Positions 34,522 through 45,359 are shown, counted from the stretch's first letter. The stretch is DNA of 64,000 bases from Gemmatimonadota bacterium (GCA_016874005.1 VGVQ01000008.1:97463-161462), one strand, 5' to 3'. The notes: generated by a model not told the origin, from the letters alone. A program made the numbers and translations.

Positions 34522-36404
34522 TGCCGCCCAATCCGCCGAAGCGAAAGACCGACTACCGGGCAGCCTGGCAGGAAGCCCGGGAACTCATCTGGCGCCACCG
34601 GGGCCGGTTAGCCGTCGGCATGGGGCTGATGCTGGTCAATCGGCTGGCGGGCCTGGTGCTGCCGGGCAGCTCGAAATTCCTGATCGACCATGTGCTGGTG
34701 CCGGTGAGCACCCCGTCGTGGTGGGACCGCCTCCTCCCGCCCGACCGCCTCGATCAGCTGAAGGTCATCGCCGCGGTCGCGGTCGCCGCCACCCTGGTTC
34801 AGGCCGTCACCTCTTTCGGACTGACCAGAGTGCTTGGCGTCGCGGCACAGCGCGCCATCACCGACATGCGCCGGAGCGTCATGGAGCACGTGGTGCGGCT
34901 CCCGGTTCGGGCGTTCGACACTCACCAAACGGGCCAGTTGGTGAGCCGGGTGATGAACGATGCCGAAGGGATCCGCAACCTGGTCGGAACCGGACTGGCC
35001 CAAATCACCGGCGGGTTGGTCACGGCGATCATCGTGCTCGGGGTGCTCTTCACCCTGAACTGGCAGCTCACCGCGGTGACGTTGATCGTCCTGCTGACGT
35101 TCGCCGGCGGGATGGCGGTGGCGTTCACGCGGCTCAGGCCGATCTTCCGGGAGCGCAGCAAGATCCAGTCCGAGGTCACCGGACGGCTGACGGAGACGTT
35201 AGGCGGCATCCGGGTCGTCAAGTCGTACGTCGCCGAGCGGCGGGAGGGGTGGGTCTTCACCAAAGGAGTCCATCGGCTGTTCCGCAACATCGCGACCACG
35301 ATGACCGGGATCTCCGCGGTTGGCGCCTTCACCTCGGTGGTGGTCGGAGCGATCGGCGCCTTGATGATCGTCGTGGGTGGCGGCCGAGTCGTATCGGGCG
35401 AGATGACCGTCGGCGATTACTTCATGTACGTCGTCTTCACCGGCATGATGGCCCTCCCCTTGGTCCAGCTGGCCTCGATCGGCACCCAAGTGAGCGAGGC
35501 GTTCGCTGGACTCGACCGGATCCGAGAACTCAAGGCCATGGCGACCGAAGACGACGAAGACGCCGCCCGCCAGCAGGTGGGTGCCCTGAGCGGTACGGTG
35601 GCCTTCGAGGACGTCTGGTTCGAGTATCAGACCGGGACGCCGGTGCTCAAGGGGATCTCGTTCACGGCACCCGCCGGCACCACCACGGCGCTGGTCGGCT
35701 CGAGCGGATCCGGAAAGAGCACCTTGATGAGCCTGGTCATGGCGTTCAATCGGCCCACCAAGGGTCGGGTCACCATCGACGGCCGGAACCTCGGCGACCT
35801 CAAGCTCCGGGAGTATCGGGCCCACCTCGGCATCGTCCTCCAGGACAACTTCCTGTTCGACGGCACCGTGGCCGACAACATTCGGTTCTCCCGCCCCGAC
35901 GCGACGATGGACGAGGTCGTCCGGGTCAGCAAGATCGCCCATTGCGATGATTTCATCGAGGGCTTCGAGAAGAAATACGACACCGTGGTGGGCGAACGGG
36001 GAGTGCGGCTGTCGGGCGGTCAGCGCCAGCGGGTCGCCATTGCCCGGGCCATCCTGGCCGAGCCGACGATCCTGCTGCTCGACGAGGCGACCTCGAGCCT
36101 CGATAGCGAGAGCGAGGCGATGATTCAGGATGGGCTCAAGGCCCTGAGAGCCGGCCGGACCACCTTCGTGATCGCCCACCGCCTCTCGACCATCATGAGC
36201 GCGGATCAGATTCTGGTCGTCGAGGATGGCCATATCGTCGAGCGCGGCGATCATGCCTCGCTGCTGGCGGCGAACGGGCGATACCGGCAGCTGTACGACA
36301 AGCAGTATCGAATGGAGCGCAACCGGTTCGTCAACCCCGGCGAAGAGCTCGCGGCCGTGACCGACGGCCACGAAGTGCCTGCCATCGGCAGCGGCGGGGC
36401 TTGA
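34521..36404 (+). CDS. ABC transporter, fused permease/ATPase (MsbA-like exporter)
   Basis: A 627-residue half-transporter. The N-terminal domain has about six membrane helices (residues 30-330). The nucleotide-binding domain shows Walker A GSSGSGKST near residue 395, Q-loop LQDNFLF, signature LSGGQRQR, Walker B ILLLDEATSSLD and the switch histidine in IAHRLST. It should work as a homodimer and export lipid or lipid-linked substrates, peptides or drugs. The closest style is MsbA/LmrA. The sphingolipid and glycan genes elsewhere in the window do not adjoin it, so no substrate is assigned. Confidence 0.92.
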   Translation: MPPNPPKRKTDYRAAWQEARELIWRHRGRLAVGMGLMLVNRLAGLVLPGSSKFLIDHVLVPVSTPSWWDRLLPPDRLDQLKVIAAVAVAATLVQAVTSFGLTRVLGVAAQRAITDMRRSVMEHVVRLPVRAFDTHQTGQLVSRVMNDAEGIRNLVGTGLAQITGGLVTAIIVLGVLFTLNWQLTAVTLIVLLTFAGGMAVAFTRLRPIFRERSKIQSEVTGRLTETLGGIRVVKSYVAERREGWVFTKGVHRLFRNIATTMTGISAVGAFTSVVVGAIGALMIVVGGGRVVSGEMTVGDYFMYVVFTGMMALPLVQLASIGTQVSEAFAGLDRIRELKAMATEDDEDAARQQVGALSGTVAFEDVWFEYQTGTPVLKGISFTAPAGTTTALVGSSGSGKSTLMSLVMAFNRPTKGRVTIDGRNLGDLKLREYRAHLGIVLQDNFLFDGTVADNIRFSRPDATMDEVVRVSKIAHCDDFIEGFEKKYDTVVGERGVRLSGGQRQRVAIARAILAEPTILLLDEATSSLDSESEAMIQDGLKALRAGRTTFVIAHRLSTIMSADQILVVEDGHIVERGDHASLLAANGRYRQLYDKQYRMERNRFVNPGEELAAVTDGHEVPAIGSGGA

Positions 36405-36408
36405 CCGC

Positions 36409-36762
36409 GTGGTTCAACCGGTTCCCGCCCTGCTGATCGAGGCCAGAGAGGCGCTCGAGCCGTTGTTTCGCGCGGCGGGATATCGCTTCGTCGGGCAGGA
36501 GCCGATCGGCGAGGGCGGTCGCTCGGGCGTCGCCGAGTACCGGACCAGCGCCCGCCGACTTCGGATCGTCGTCGAAGTAGACGAGAACGTCATCTGGGTC
36601 GATACGGCCGTCGAGCGCGATGCCCAGATCATCAGCCAGTGGACCGATATCGAATGGGCCTTGGCGGGTAAGCGGCTGCCGCCGATCCCCGGAACGTCGC
36701 CCGATCGGATCGTGGAGCTCACCGAGTCGGCGGCGCGCTACCTCTCCGAACGAGCCTCCTGA
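36409..36762 (+). CDS. Hypothetical protein
   Basis: A 117-residue soluble protein starting at a GTG four bases after the ABC exporter stop. The sequence predicts a small alpha/beta fold (LLIEAREALEPLFRAAGYRF, then RRLRIVVEVDENVIWVDTAVERD). No signal peptide, membrane segment or catalytic motif is visible, and I recognise no family. Spacing suggests it belongs to the end of the efflux/ABC transcript. It ends six bases from the convergent HDOD gene. Confidence 0.6.
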   Translation: MVQPVPALLIEAREALEPLFRAAGYRFVGQEPIGEGGRSGVAEYRTSARRLRIVVEVDENVIWVDTAVERDAQIISQWTDIEWALAGKRLPPIPGTSPDRIVELTESAARYLSERAS

Positions 36763-36768
36763 CGGGGC

Positions 36769-37812
36769 TCAGGCGTCGCCAAGGGCCTCGCGACAGGCGT
36801 CCAGATCGAGATCGAGACTGGCCCGTTCCCAGAACGCCGGGTAGTCCCGGGCCTGGCCCCTCATCGTAGTTAGGTCGACCCACTCGGCCACCGCGAGCAC
36901 TTGACTCATCCGCTCACCCCGATAGCGGATCGGACCGCGAGGATGCGCCGCGATGGCCCGAGCCGCCTCCGGCTCGAGGTTCCACGCCAAAGCCGCCAGC
37001 CCGCCGAGCGGGCCGTGCAACTCGGCCAGCAGCGCCGTGAGAAAATCGCGGGGGATCTTGGCGGTGTGGCGCCCCGCCGTCCGTTGAACGGTGAGCCGGT
37101 CGAACACGATCAGCTTGCCGAGGTCGTGCAGGAGCCCCAGCGTGTAGGCGGTCTCCGGCGCCACCTTGGCAACCCGGGCAAGCCGCCGAGCAGCCGGCGC
37201 CGATCGAACCATGTGGGTCCAGACCTGTTGGACCATTGGTCCGAACTCGCCACCCGGCCGACAGAGAAGCCCGTCGACGATCGCCGCCATCAGGACGCTG
37301 TTCAAACCAGTCAGCCCGACCCGTTGCGCCGCTTCGGTCAGCGAGGACACCGAACTACCGGTCGAGTAGAACGGCGAGTTGGCGTGTTTGAGCAACGCCT
37401 GGGTAAGGGCTGGATCCTGGTGAAAGGAAGCCAGAATCGTTTCGAGCGACGCGGCGGGATCGCGGCAGGCGGCGAGCGCCTGCTGGGCAGCGATCGGGGG
37501 ACGCCGGATCACCCCGTCGATATTTCTCCCGAGGTCGTCGAGCAGCCGGCGGGTATCCCCCATCCCGGCCGCGTCACCGATCTTGGAACGAAACCGCTGC
37601 ACCGCGCTGGCAACCCGCTCCGCCAGAAACGCGTGAAGGGCGGCCCCGTCCTGTTCGGGTTCCCGGAGTCCGGACTCGGGCTGCGATGGCGGGACAACGA
37701 CCGGGACAACGACCGGGGCGGCGGCGCGGGCCGCGGTCCGAGGAAGCGGGACCGGAAGTGGCGATGGTTTCGCGGCCGGCTTGTCCGACTTGAACCAGGA
37801 CAGGAACCCCAT
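36769..37812 (-). CDS. HDOD-domain protein
   Basis: A 347-residue protein. A Pro/Ala-rich low-complexity linker (residues 12-45) follows a short opening [12 protein letters not shown], then an HDOD domain from about residue 95. The domain has [38 protein letters not shown] and [12 protein letters not shown], that is an HD-like pair without the complete HD-GYP set. HDOD proteins act as non-catalytic signalling adaptors in chemotaxis, twitching, DNA uptake and stress. A pilT gene in the same window is a possible functional link but is 22 kb away. Confidence 0.82.
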   Translation of the reverse strand: MGFLSWFKSDKPAAKPSPLPVPLPRTAARAAAPVVVPVVVPPSQPESGLREPEQDGAALHAFLAERVASAVQRFRSKIGDAAGMGDTRRLLDDLGRNIDGVIRRPPIAAQQALAACRDPAASLETILASFHQDPALTQALLKHANSPFYSTGSSVSSLTEAAQRVGLTGLNSVLMAAIVDGLLCRPGGEFGPMVQQVWTHMVRSAPAARRLARVAKVAPETAYTLGLLHDLGKLIVFDRLTVQRTAGRHTAKIPRDFLTALLAELHGPLGGLAALAWNLEPEAARAIAAHPRGPIRYRGERMSQVLAVAEWVDLTTMRGQARDYPAFWERASLDLDLDACREALGDA

Positions 37813-37874
37813 ACAACGGGGTTATCGGCGGGCGAAGGCGGAACTGTAACGACGAGTCGAACCGAACGAGGCGT

Positions 37875-40046
37875 TCAGAGCGCCAGCGGCAGGGTGCGCA
37901 ACCGACGCCCGGTGGCCGAGAAGACGGCGTTGGCCACGGCGGGGGCGATCGGCGGCGTCGCCGGCTCACCGACACCGCCTGGCTCGAAGCCGCTCGGCAC
38001 GATGTGGGTCTCGACCACGGGCATCTCGGCCATCCGAAGCACCGGGTAGTCGTGAAAATTGCTCTGCTGAACTCGGCCGCCGGCTACCGTGATCCGACCG
38101 TGCAGCGCCGCCGACAAGCCGTAGACGATCCCGCTCTCCATCTGGGCTCGGACCGTGTCCGGATGAACCACCATTCCGCAATCGACCGCGCAGACGACTC
38201 GACGGACCCGGATCGACGTCCCGTCGACCTCGACCTCGGCCACCTGGGCGACAAAGCTGCCGAACGATTCGTGCACCGCCACTCCGCGAAACCGCCCGCT
38301 CGGTGGTGGGCTTCCCCACCCCGCTTGCGTCGCAGCCAACTCGAGCACCGCTCGATGCCTCGGGGCGTTGGCCAGGAGGCGGAGCCGGTAGGCCACCGGG
38401 TCGGCCTGGGCGGCATGAGCCAGTTCGTCGACGAAGCTCTCGACCGCGAAGGCGGTGTGGGTATGTGCGACCGAACGCCAGTACCCGACCGGCAGCGCGG
38501 CCGGCGCCATCCCATATCGCATCTCGAAGTTGGGCACCTCGTACGGGTGGTCGATGGCGCCCTCGACGGCGCTCGCGTCGATGCCACCCTTGAGCGGACC
38601 GGCAATGCGGGCTGCCCAACCCGGCACGAAGCCGGGCAAGAACTTCACGAAGATGGACTGGCTGGCGGTCCGGTGGATCCACGAGACCGGCGCGCCGTCG
38701 GGGGCGAGCGCCGCCGCCATCACGTGCCGCGCCGCCGGCCGATAGACGTCGTGGCGGAGATCGTCCTCGCGGGTCCACATCAGGCGGACTGGCTCTCCCA
38801 CGACCTTGGCGACCGCGACCGCCTCCTTGACGAAATCCAGCTCCGACCGGCGTCCAAAGCCACCACCCAAATGGGTCGTGTGGACGGTGACCCGGTCGGC
38901 GGGCACCCCGGCGACGCTGGCCGCGACGCCACGAGTCCCGCCGCCGGCCATGAAGGAGGGCGCCGCCTGAAACTGAGTTGGAACCCACACGGTGACCTGG
39001 CCGCCGGCCACCTGAGCCGTGCAGTTCATCGGCTCCATGGTGGCGTGGGCCAAGAAGGGAACCTGGTAGACGGCCTCGACCGTGCGCGCGGCCACGGCGG
39101 CGGCGACATCGCCGACGGCCTTCGCGAGCCTTCCGGCGCCCGGCGCGGTCAGTGCCTCCAGGGTGCCTGCCACGGCGGCGTCGTCGAGGGCGGCTCGCTC
39201 GCCCTCATCCCAGTCGACCTCGAGCGCATCGCGGCCGAGTTTGGCGGCCCAGAACCCGTCGGCCACGACCGCGACCCCGGTCTCGATCGGAACGACCCGG
39301 CGTACCCCGGCGACACCTAACGCCCTCTCCGGCCGAAAGCCGACCATCCTGCCACCGGGGACGGGGCAGCGGGCCACCAGGGCCACCAGTGAGTTCGGCG
39401 GCCCCGCGTCGGCGCCGAACCTGGCCCGCCCGGTGACTTTCTCGCGGAGATCGAGCCGCTCCGGCGAGGTTCCGATCAGCCGGAAGTTCTCGGGCGCCTT
39501 GAGGGCCACCGCTTCCGGCACCGGCTCCTCGCGGGCCGCGCTGACCAGCGACCCGTACCCTGCTCTCCGGTTCGACGGTCGGTGCACCACCACCCCGGGC
39601 TCGGTTTCACACTCGGCGGCCGGCACCCCCCACCCTCGCGCGGCTGCCGCGACCAGCATGGCTCGCGCCGTCGCGCCGGCTCGCCGCAACGGCTCCCAGG
39701 CCGCCCGGACCGCCGTGCTGCCACCGGTCGCCTGGACCCGCATCACCGGGTTGTAGTACGCCTCGTTGGCTCCGGCGAACTGATAGCGGACCTTCGACCA
39801 ATCGGCGTCGAGCTCTTCGGCCACGAGCATCGGCAGCGCCGTCGAGACCCCCTGCCCCATCTCGGAGCGGTCCACCATGACCGTCACCGTGCCGTCCGGA
39901 TCGATCCTGATCCAGGCATCCGGAGCGAAGCTATCCTCGGGCGCGGCCGGTGCGGCCTCGTCAGCGCAGCCCTGAAACGAAACCGCGAGAGCCAAGCCGG
40001 CCCCCGCGGCAGCGCCAACCTTGACGAAGCGGCGCCGGTCCATCAT
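37875..40046 (-). CDS. Molybdopterin-binding oxidoreductase, isoquinoline 1-oxidoreductase beta-like
   Basis: A 723-residue xanthine-oxidase-family large subunit of the IorB type. A Tat signal is evident ([27 protein letters not shown]), giving a periplasmic and possibly lipidated protein. Family landmarks are the internal repeat [37 protein letters not shown], the molybdenum-site loop [32 protein letters not shown] and the C-terminal [21 protein letters not shown]. The ATG at 40046 overlaps the stop of the lipoprotein gene (ATGA). The expected [2Fe-2S] small subunit (IorA) is not encoded on either side, which is unusual. Confidence 0.88.
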   Translation of the reverse strand: MMDRRRFVKVGAAAGAGLALAVSFQGCADEAAPAAPEDSFAPDAWIRIDPDGTVTVMVDRSEMGQGVSTALPMLVAEELDADWSKVRYQFAGANEAYYNPVMRVQATGGSTAVRAAWEPLRRAGATARAMLVAAAARGWGVPAAECETEPGVVVHRPSNRRAGYGSLVSAAREEPVPEAVALKAPENFRLIGTSPERLDLREKVTGRARFGADAGPPNSLVALVARCPVPGGRMVGFRPERALGVAGVRRVVPIETGVAVVADGFWAAKLGRDALEVDWDEGERAALDDAAVAGTLEALTAPGAGRLAKAVGDVAAAVAARTVEAVYQVPFLAHATMEPMNCTAQVAGGQVTVWVPTQFQAAPSFMAGGGTRGVAASVAGVPADRVTVHTTHLGGGFGRRSELDFVKEAVAVAKVVGEPVRLMWTREDDLRHDVYRPAARHVMAAALAPDGAPVSWIHRTASQSIFVKFLPGFVPGWAARIAGPLKGGIDASAVEGAIDHPYEVPNFEMRYGMAPAALPVGYWRSVAHTHTAFAVESFVDELAHAAQADPVAYRLRLLANAPRHRAVLELAATQAGWGSPPPSGRFRGVAVHESFGSFVAQVAEVEVDGTSIRVRRVVCAVDCGMVVHPDTVRAQMESGIVYGLSAALHGRITVAGGRVQQSNFHDYPVLRMAEMPVVETHIVPSGFEPGGVGEPATPPIAPAVANAVFSATGRRLRTLPLAL

Positions 40047-40444
40047 TTCGCGACGGTGATCTGGTAGGCCGATGGGTCCGTAAGCGCGAAGGTATTTCGG
40101 TCGGCGACTGCCTCGAGGCGCGCCGTGTAGATGGCGTCGACGTCCTTGACGGAGATCTTGAACAGCTCGCCAGGCGCCAGGGAACCGGTGACCACCACCC
40201 GGGTGGTATTCACCCCGGCGGACCCCGATGCGACTCGATAGCCGTTTGAGCCGGTCACGGCGTCGACTCCCCCGGTGACGACGAGCAGCATGGCGCCGTC
40301 GGTGGCGCTCGGACCCGAGTAGACGATTGCCAACTGGCCGGCGGTCGGGCCGATCGGCTCCTTCTTGCCGCACCCAGCCAGAGTCAGCACCGAGCCGAAC
40401 GCGGTCAAAAGACGCCGAGCCGACCTGTCGAAGCGGAGGATCAT
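40043..40444 (-). CDS. Hypothetical lipoprotein
   Basis: A 133-residue exported lipoprotein: the signal ends SVLTLAGC, so Cys25 is probably lipidated. The mature part is a small all-beta domain with alternating hydrophobic strands ([52 protein letters not shown]), resembling cohesin or CARDB-like immunoglobulin folds, though I cannot assign a family. It is sandwiched with 4-bp overlaps between the M6 protease and the molybdenum hydroxylase, so the three are co-translated. The protease next door ends in a dockerin-like motif, which makes a cohesin-type partner worth testing. Confidence 0.6.
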   Translation of the reverse strand: MILRFDRSARRLLTAFGSVLTLAGCGKKEPIGPTAGQLAIVYSGPSATDGAMLLVVTGGVDAVTGSNGYRVASGSAGVNTTRVVVTGSLAPGELFKISVKDVDAIYTARLEAVADRNTFALTDPSAYQITVAK

Positions 40445-42777
40445 TGGGGGCTCCGGTTCTGGTCGGAGCGGGCCCCGGCAATCGCTCGGAGTATCGCGGC
40501 CGACGGCGCCTGTCCGCTTCGACGCAGCAACGCCAGATAATCGCCGACGTCATAGACGCTGTTGCGGTTCCCGAGAAGGTCCAGGAAGATCCGCTGCTGA
40601 TCGGTCAGCCGCGCCGTGCCGAGGATCTCGCTGGTCGCGTCGGCGACTGGCACGGCCACCACCTCGGCGAGGAAGTTGGCCTCGAGGTCGTAGCCTCGGG
40701 ACATCGGCAGCGTGACCGATGGATTGGCCGTCGCGGTATCGCCGATCCAACCGCCGAAAATCGAGCCAGCCGCGGGCGTGGCGGTCAAGGTGATGGGGGT
40801 CCCCGCAACCAGGTAGATGCCCTCAGCGGGGTTCCCAGCCACATTCGCCTGCACGCTGCCACCGCCCGTTCCGGTGATCGTGGTCCTGGCCCGGTGATCG
40901 ACCAAATAGTTCGCGATCAGCGTGTCGGGTTTGGTCGCCCCGCTCGTGATGGTCTGGACCCGGGTGCCACCGTTACTCCACGAGGAGAACCGTCCCCGGC
41001 TCTTGCCGGCGAAGACTTCCTGGACCTCGTCGGCGGCAATCGACAGCGGATCTCCCGGCGGGACCACGTTGTCGAACCGACCCAGGCGATCGCCGTTGAC
41101 GACGAGGTTGATCGGCGGAAACGACGGCTCCACCACGCTGGGCTGCCGCCGGAGGAAGCGGAACCGCATCGCCCCGCCGGCCAGCTGGGCGACCTGGTCG
41201 ATCACGAAGCCGGTGTAGCTGCCCTGATTCGTCAGCGCGCCCGGATTGGTGAGGAGGTTGTAGACGGTCTTGTTCGCGAGGCCGGGATAGCTGTCTCCGC
41301 GGTCGCCGCGGTTACCACCGGAGCGCCGCAAGTCGTTGGAGCCGTCCGCTTGGATCAGCGCGACGCCCTGCCGCTGGCCGGTGTTGACGGTGTTCCCGAA
41401 CCGGCCTTGAGCGATCCGGCTCTCGTCGATATGCCAGATCAGGAGCCCCGGGAGCTTCCGGCACCGGGAGCGACACGGACCGCCACTCAGCGAGGTCGTC
41501 GGGAGGTTGGGGTCGAAGAACGCGGTGTCGGTGTTGACCGCCTGACGGTTCTCGACGAGGAGGTACTCGGCCGGCACGCCGGTCCGCGCCAGGAAGACCG
41601 TGTCGGAGAGCTGGCGGGGTCCGGTGGTGACGGTCCGCGAGGGCCCTAACGTGTCGATCGTCACCCAGCCGAGATCGTGCAACGACCAGGCATCGTAGGT
41701 AGCGGGGCTGTAGGATTTGGTGTATCCGCCGCTCCCCATGATCCCCCACTCCCCGATCCCCTCGCTGCCGCCGCTGATGTCATAGAGATCGGGCAGCCCG
41801 AAAGCGTGGCCGGTCTCGTGGGCCACGACCCCGATCGACATCAGGTGGGACGGGTCGGCGGGCTGTCCCGGCTGCGGCGCGCTGCAGGCATCGACGCCGC
41901 CCACCTGGCTTTGGATGGTGTAGTTGTCGACCCGAATGAACTGACCAGGAATCGGTTGGCCGGCGGCATTGCGGCGCGGGGTCTTGGTCCGGTACTTCGA
42001 CCCTCCATTCCAGACCGACATCACCCACCGATGGGCCCAGATCCCCGGCCCTCCGCAGGCCCCGTCTCGAGTCGGCTGCAAGAAGGTCACAAAGTCGACA
42101 TCGCCGTCGTCATCGCCCGAGTTCGGCACCCCATCCGGTCCATCGTTGTCGAACTGCGACCAAACCGTATCGCTGCCCGGCCGGTTGGATATCGAATCGA
42201 GCGCGGCCAGCAGCATCAGGCCAAACCTCCGCCCGTTGTCGGGACAGGTTGGTTTCCCCGGGAGGTTGACGCCGTTGCAGTTCTGCTGGTAGTAGGTCGC
42301 GTTCGAATCCACTGGTACGATGTCGAACACCCGGCCGGTCATGCTGATTCGACCTCTCGACAGCTGCTCGTAGTAGGTCTTGAGACTGTAGGGCCGCGCG
42401 AGCGGGTGGGGTGCGGTGCTGAACAGGACATCGCGGTACTGCTCGGCCGGGAAGGGCGCCGGCACGTCCGCATAGGCAATCGCGATCGCGGGCACGTAAT
42501 AGGTTCCGGTGACCGCGGCGGCCGTGGCGGTTCCACCGGAGGCCCGCGCGACGGCCGTGTAGAAGGGCTGATTGGCGTTCAAGGCCCTGAGGTTGCCATC
42601 CCGAAGCCAAAGCGTCCGCCGGGCCCGGATCAGCTCGGCCTGAGCCCGCCAAGCGGTCTTTGCCGGCCAGTCGAGGCCGGGCACTTCGAAGCGGCCCGGT
42701 TGAACCGGCTGGGCGGCAAGGCCCGGCGGAACGGCCAATGCGGCCACGAGGGCTACGGAACGAAGCAGGTGACCCAT
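40441..42777 (-). CDS. M6-family (immune inhibitor A-like) secreted metalloprotease with dockerin-like tail
   Basis: A 778-residue secreted zinc protease. The signal peptide [23 protein letters not shown] precedes a propeptide-like region. The active site is H320-E321-x-x-H324 in [17 protein letters not shown], with [10 protein letters not shown] as the Met-turn-like region downstream. A repeat of the bacterial TSF/PASTA-like beta type ([18 protein letters not shown], then FGGWIGDTA) sits near residues 665-730. The last 60 residues include [22 protein letters not shown], a calcium-loop motif like that of dockerins. The chosen ATG is at 42777; an in-frame extension to 42831 lacks signal features. 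It is co-translated with a small lipoprotein and a molybdenum hydroxylase. Confidence 0.85.
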   Translation of the reverse strand: MGHLLRSVALVAALAVPPGLAAQPVQPGRFEVPGLDWPAKTAWRAQAELIRARRTLWLRDGNLRALNANQPFYTAVARASGGTATAAAVTGTYYVPAIAIAYADVPAPFPAEQYRDVLFSTAPHPLARPYSLKTYYEQLSRGRISMTGRVFDIVPVDSNATYYQQNCNGVNLPGKPTCPDNGRRFGLMLLAALDSISNRPGSDTVWSQFDNDGPDGVPNSGDDDGDVDFVTFLQPTRDGACGGPGIWAHRWVMSVWNGGSKYRTKTPRRNAAGQPIPGQFIRVDNYTIQSQVGGVDACSAPQPGQPADPSHLMSIGVVAHETGHAFGLPDLYDISGGSEGIGEWGIMGSGGYTKSYSPATYDAWSLHDLGWVTIDTLGPSRTVTTGPRQLSDTVFLARTGVPAEYLLVENRQAVNTDTAFFDPNLPTTSLSGGPCRSRCRKLPGLLIWHIDESRIAQGRFGNTVNTGQRQGVALIQADGSNDLRRSGGNRGDRGDSYPGLANKTVYNLLTNPGALTNQGSYTGFVIDQVAQLAGGAMRFRFLRRQPSVVEPSFPPINLVVNGDRLGRFDNVVPPGDPLSIAADEVQEVFAGKSRGRFSSWSNGGTRVQTITSGATKPDTLIANYLVDHRARTTITGTGGGSVQANVAGNPAEGIYLVAGTPITLTATPAAGSIFGGWIGDTATANPSVTLPMSRGYDLEANFLAEVVAVPVADATSEILGTARLTDQQRIFLDLLGNRNSVYDVGDYLALLRRSGQAPSAAILRAIAGARSDQNRSPQ

Positions 42778-42924
42778 CCTGACCCGAAACTCCTGACTAA
42801 GCTCATGTGGAACGATCGGCACGCCCGACAATGAACAATAACAGGGGGGGCTTCCCCCGGACGAGGGGCCCAGCGCAACCGGGGGTCGACCCCGGGAATG
42901 CGGATCGACCAGGGCCCGTCGCGC

Positions 42925-42953
42925 TTGTGTAGCCGGCCGGATTCGCTTACCTT
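42925..42953 (+). promoter_or_regulatory. Candidate promoter of the sphingolipid operon
   Basis: TTGTGT at 42925-42930 and TACCTT at 42948-42953 with a 17-bp spacer, about 70 bp before the GTG start of the first gene. The leader between has an AT-rich stretch with TTTCACAA, a half-site resembling the CRP/FNR-type palindromes seen elsewhere in the window. By-eye assignment only. Confidence 0.45.
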
Positions 42954-43020
42954 AACTCGTTGTTTCACAAAAGGATCGGCGCGGTTTCCGATCACTCCAC
43001 CTCCAGACGGGGGCCCGACG

Positions 43021-44229
43021 GTGTCCGACACCACGACCACTGCCGACGTCACGTTGTTCGAGAAATGCCGCAAATACACCCGGGTCGAGGAGGTCAAGGC
43101 CCAGGGCCTCTACCCGTACTTCAAGCCAATTTCCGAGTCCGAAGACACCGTCGTGGTGATTGAGGGCCAAAAGCGCATCATGCTTGGGTCGAACAACTAC
43201 CTTGGCCTGACCCACCACCCCCAAGTGCTCGAGGCGGCGACTCGCGCCCTTCATAGCTACGGCTCGGGCTGTACCGGGAGCCGATTCTTGAACGGGACCC
43301 TCGACCTGCACCTCCAGTTGGAAGATGCCCTGGCCCGGTTCGTCGGCAAGGAAGACTGCATCGTTTTCTCGACCGGCTATAACGCCAATCTTGGCCTGAT
43401 TTCCGGCTTGGTCACGAAAGGTGACGTGGTGTTCCTGGACAAGCTCGATCACGCCTCGATCGTCGATGGCGCCAAGATGAGCTATGGGGCAACCGAACGA
43501 TTCAACCACGGCGATCTAGCCGCGTTGGAACGAAAACTGTCTCGGACCACCGAGCCAGGCGGCCGGATGGTAATCGTCGATGGCGTCTATTCGATGGAAG
43601 GCGACATCGCCAACATTCCGGACCTGTTGGAGGTCTGCCGGCGGCACGGCGCCGCGCTCGCCATCGACGATGCCCATTCGTTAGGCGTGCTCGGGCCCAA
43701 CGGCGACGGTACCGCGGCCCACTTCGGGCTGACCGACGAGGTCGACATCATCGCCGGGACCTTCTCGAAGTCGCTTGCCTCGATCGGCGGCTTCGTGGCG
43801 GGCAGCAAGTCGGTGATCAACTTCCTCCGGCACCACAGCCGCCCCTTGATCTTCACCGCGGCCCTGCCCCCCGCCAATACCGCGGGCGTCCTCGCCGCGC
43901 TCGAGGTGCTCCAGCGCGAGCCCCACCGGCGGGAGCAGCTGTGGGCCAACACCCGGCGGCTCGCCGATGGCTTCCGCTCGCTCGGCTTCGATGTCGGACC
44001 CTCAGAAACCCCGATCATCCCGATCCTGATCGGACCGCTCGACCGAACCCTGGTCATGTGGCGGAAGGTCTTCGACGCCGGCATCTTCACCAACCCGGTC
44101 GTGCCGCCGGCGGTGCCGCCGTCACAGTGCCGGCTCCGTACCAGCTTGATGGCAACCCATACCGCGGACCAGATCGACTACTGCCTCGAGACGATCGGCA
44201 AGCTGGGCCGCGAACTCGGCGTCATCTGA
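43021..44229 (+). CDS. spt: Serine palmitoyltransferase (alpha-oxoamine synthase family)
   Basis: A 402-residue PLP enzyme of the alpha-oxoamine synthase family (KBL, BioF, HemA, SPT). Landmarks: YLGLTHHPQVLEAA, GTGSRFLNGT-like SGCTGSRFLNGTLDLHLQLE, DKLDHASIVDG with His144, VDGVYSMEGDIA, AIDDAHSLGVLG with Asp217 and His219, and the PLP lysine K250 in GTFSKSLASIGG. The family alone does not fix the substrate, but the N-terminal extension (DVTLFEKCRKYTRVEEVKAQGLYPYFKPI) and the two following genes match bacterial sphingolipid loci, so serine plus an acyl thioester giving 3-ketosphinganine is the best call. The start is GTG at 43021 with a G-rich Shine-Dalgarno. 2-amino-3-ketobutyrate ligase is the main alternative. 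Confidence 0.82.
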   Translation: MSDTTTTADVTLFEKCRKYTRVEEVKAQGLYPYFKPISESEDTVVVIEGQKRIMLGSNNYLGLTHHPQVLEAATRALHSYGSGCTGSRFLNGTLDLHLQLEDALARFVGKEDCIVFSTGYNANLGLISGLVTKGDVVFLDKLDHASIVDGAKMSYGATERFNHGDLAALERKLSRTTEPGGRMVIVDGVYSMEGDIANIPDLLEVCRRHGAALAIDDAHSLGVLGPNGDGTAAHFGLTDEVDIIAGTFSKSLASIGGFVAGSKSVINFLRHHSRPLIFTAALPPANTAGVLAALEVLQREPHRREQLWANTRRLADGFRSLGFDVGPSETPIIPILIGPLDRTLVMWRKVFDAGIFTNPVVPPAVPPSQCRLRTSLMATHTADQIDYCLETIGKLGRELGVI

Positions 44230-45359
44230 CCGCGGTTTCGGTCCGCCCCGCCGCGACCCGGGGCGAGCTGCGCGAATTCATCGACCTGCCCTACCGACTG
44301 CACGCGCGGGACCTGAATTGGGTCCCGCCCTTGCGCCGGGACGTGGCCACCCTGCTTTCCCGAACCGACAACCCCTTCTTCGACCACGGCGAAGCCGAGT
44401 ACTTCGTGGCCCGCCTGGGGGCGACGGTGGTCGGTCGGATCGCCGCGGTCGCCAACCGGCTGCACAACGAAACCCACGGCGACCGAGTGGGATTCTACGG
44501 CTTCTTCGAGTCGGTTGACGACCCCGCAGTCGCCGCCGCGTTGTTCGATGCCGCCGCCGAGTGGCTCCGGAGCCGGGGGTTCTCCACCATGCGGGGGCCG
44601 GCATCATTCTCGGTCAACGACGAATGCGGACTCCTGGTCGAGGGTTTCGACACCCCCAATACCATCATGATGCCGCACAACCCGCGGTACTACCCGGCGC
44701 TCCACGACGGCGCCGGCCTGGCGGTGGCAAAGACCATGGTGGCGTTCCAGGGCGGGGACCCCGAACGCTTTGTCTCGCCGCCACCTCGGATCGAACGGGC
44801 CGTGGCGCTGGCGAAAGAGCGCTATGGCGTGGTGGTCCGGAGCCTCGACCTGGGCGATTTTCGTGGCGAGGTCGACCGGATCAAGCGGCTCTACAATCGG
44901 TGCTGGGAACACAACTGGGGCGCGATTCCGATGACCGACCGCGAGATCGACCACATGGCCGCCCAATTCCGACCGGTGGTCGACCCCACCCTGGTTCCGA
45001 TCGCCGAAAAGGACGGCGAACCGGTCGGTTTTGGATTGGCCCTCCCGGACTTCAACCAAGTGCTGCGCCGCAATCGCAGCGGTCGCCTGCTGCCGGCGGC
45101 GCTCCAGCTGCTCTGGGCCGCCAAACGACGGAAGATCTATCGAGCTCGAATTCTGTTGCTTGGCGTCCTTCCGGAGTATCGTGGCAAGGGGGTCGATGCG
45201 GCCATCTACCATTCGATCTGGATCAACGCCGGTGCCCACGGAATGACCTGGGGCGAGGGCGGCTGGGTCCTCGAGGACAACCCGGCCATGAAAGCCGGCC
45301 TCGTCAAGCTCGGGATGACCCCTTACAAGTTTTACCGGATGTACGAGCGGGCCCTATGA
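44226..45359 (+). CDS. bcerS: Bacterial ceramide synthase-like GNAT-superfamily acyltransferase
   Basis: A 377-residue protein of the type annotated as a large GNAT family member. It opens FIDLPYRLHARDLNWVPPLRRDV, continues with NPFFDHGEAEYFVARLGATVVGRIAAVANRLHN, and has a second GNAT-like unit with RARILLLGVLPEYRGKGVDAAIYHSIW and WVLEDNPAMKAGLVKLGM. In Caulobacter the ceramide synthase that N-acylates sphingoid bases is a GNAT-type protein unrelated to the eukaryotic enzyme, encoded near spt; this gene matches that role by type and position. No ATG, GTG or TTG exists in frame between the upstream gene's coding region and codon 36, so translation probably starts at CTG 44226, which overlaps the spt stop as CTGA. 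Confidence 0.75.
   Translation: MTAVSVRPAATRGELREFIDLPYRLHARDLNWVPPLRRDVATLLSRTDNPFFDHGEAEYFVARLGATVVGRIAAVANRLHNETHGDRVGFYGFFESVDDPAVAAALFDAAAEWLRSRGFSTMRGPASFSVNDECGLLVEGFDTPNTIMMPHNPRYYPALHDGAGLAVAKTMVAFQGGDPERFVSPPPRIERAVALAKERYGVVVRSLDLGDFRGEVDRIKRLYNRCWEHNWGAIPMTDREIDHMAAQFRPVVDPTLVPIAEKDGEPVGFGLALPDFNQVLRRNRSGRLLPAALQLLWAAKRRKIYRARILLLGVLPEYRGKGVDAAIYHSIWINAGAHGMTWGEGGWVLEDNPAMKAGLVKLGMTPYKFYRMYERAL

Noticed and set aside
42285..42330. GTTCGAATCC, resembling a tRNA T-loop
   Set aside because: It is inside the M6 protease coding sequence and no acceptor or anticodon stem can be built around it.
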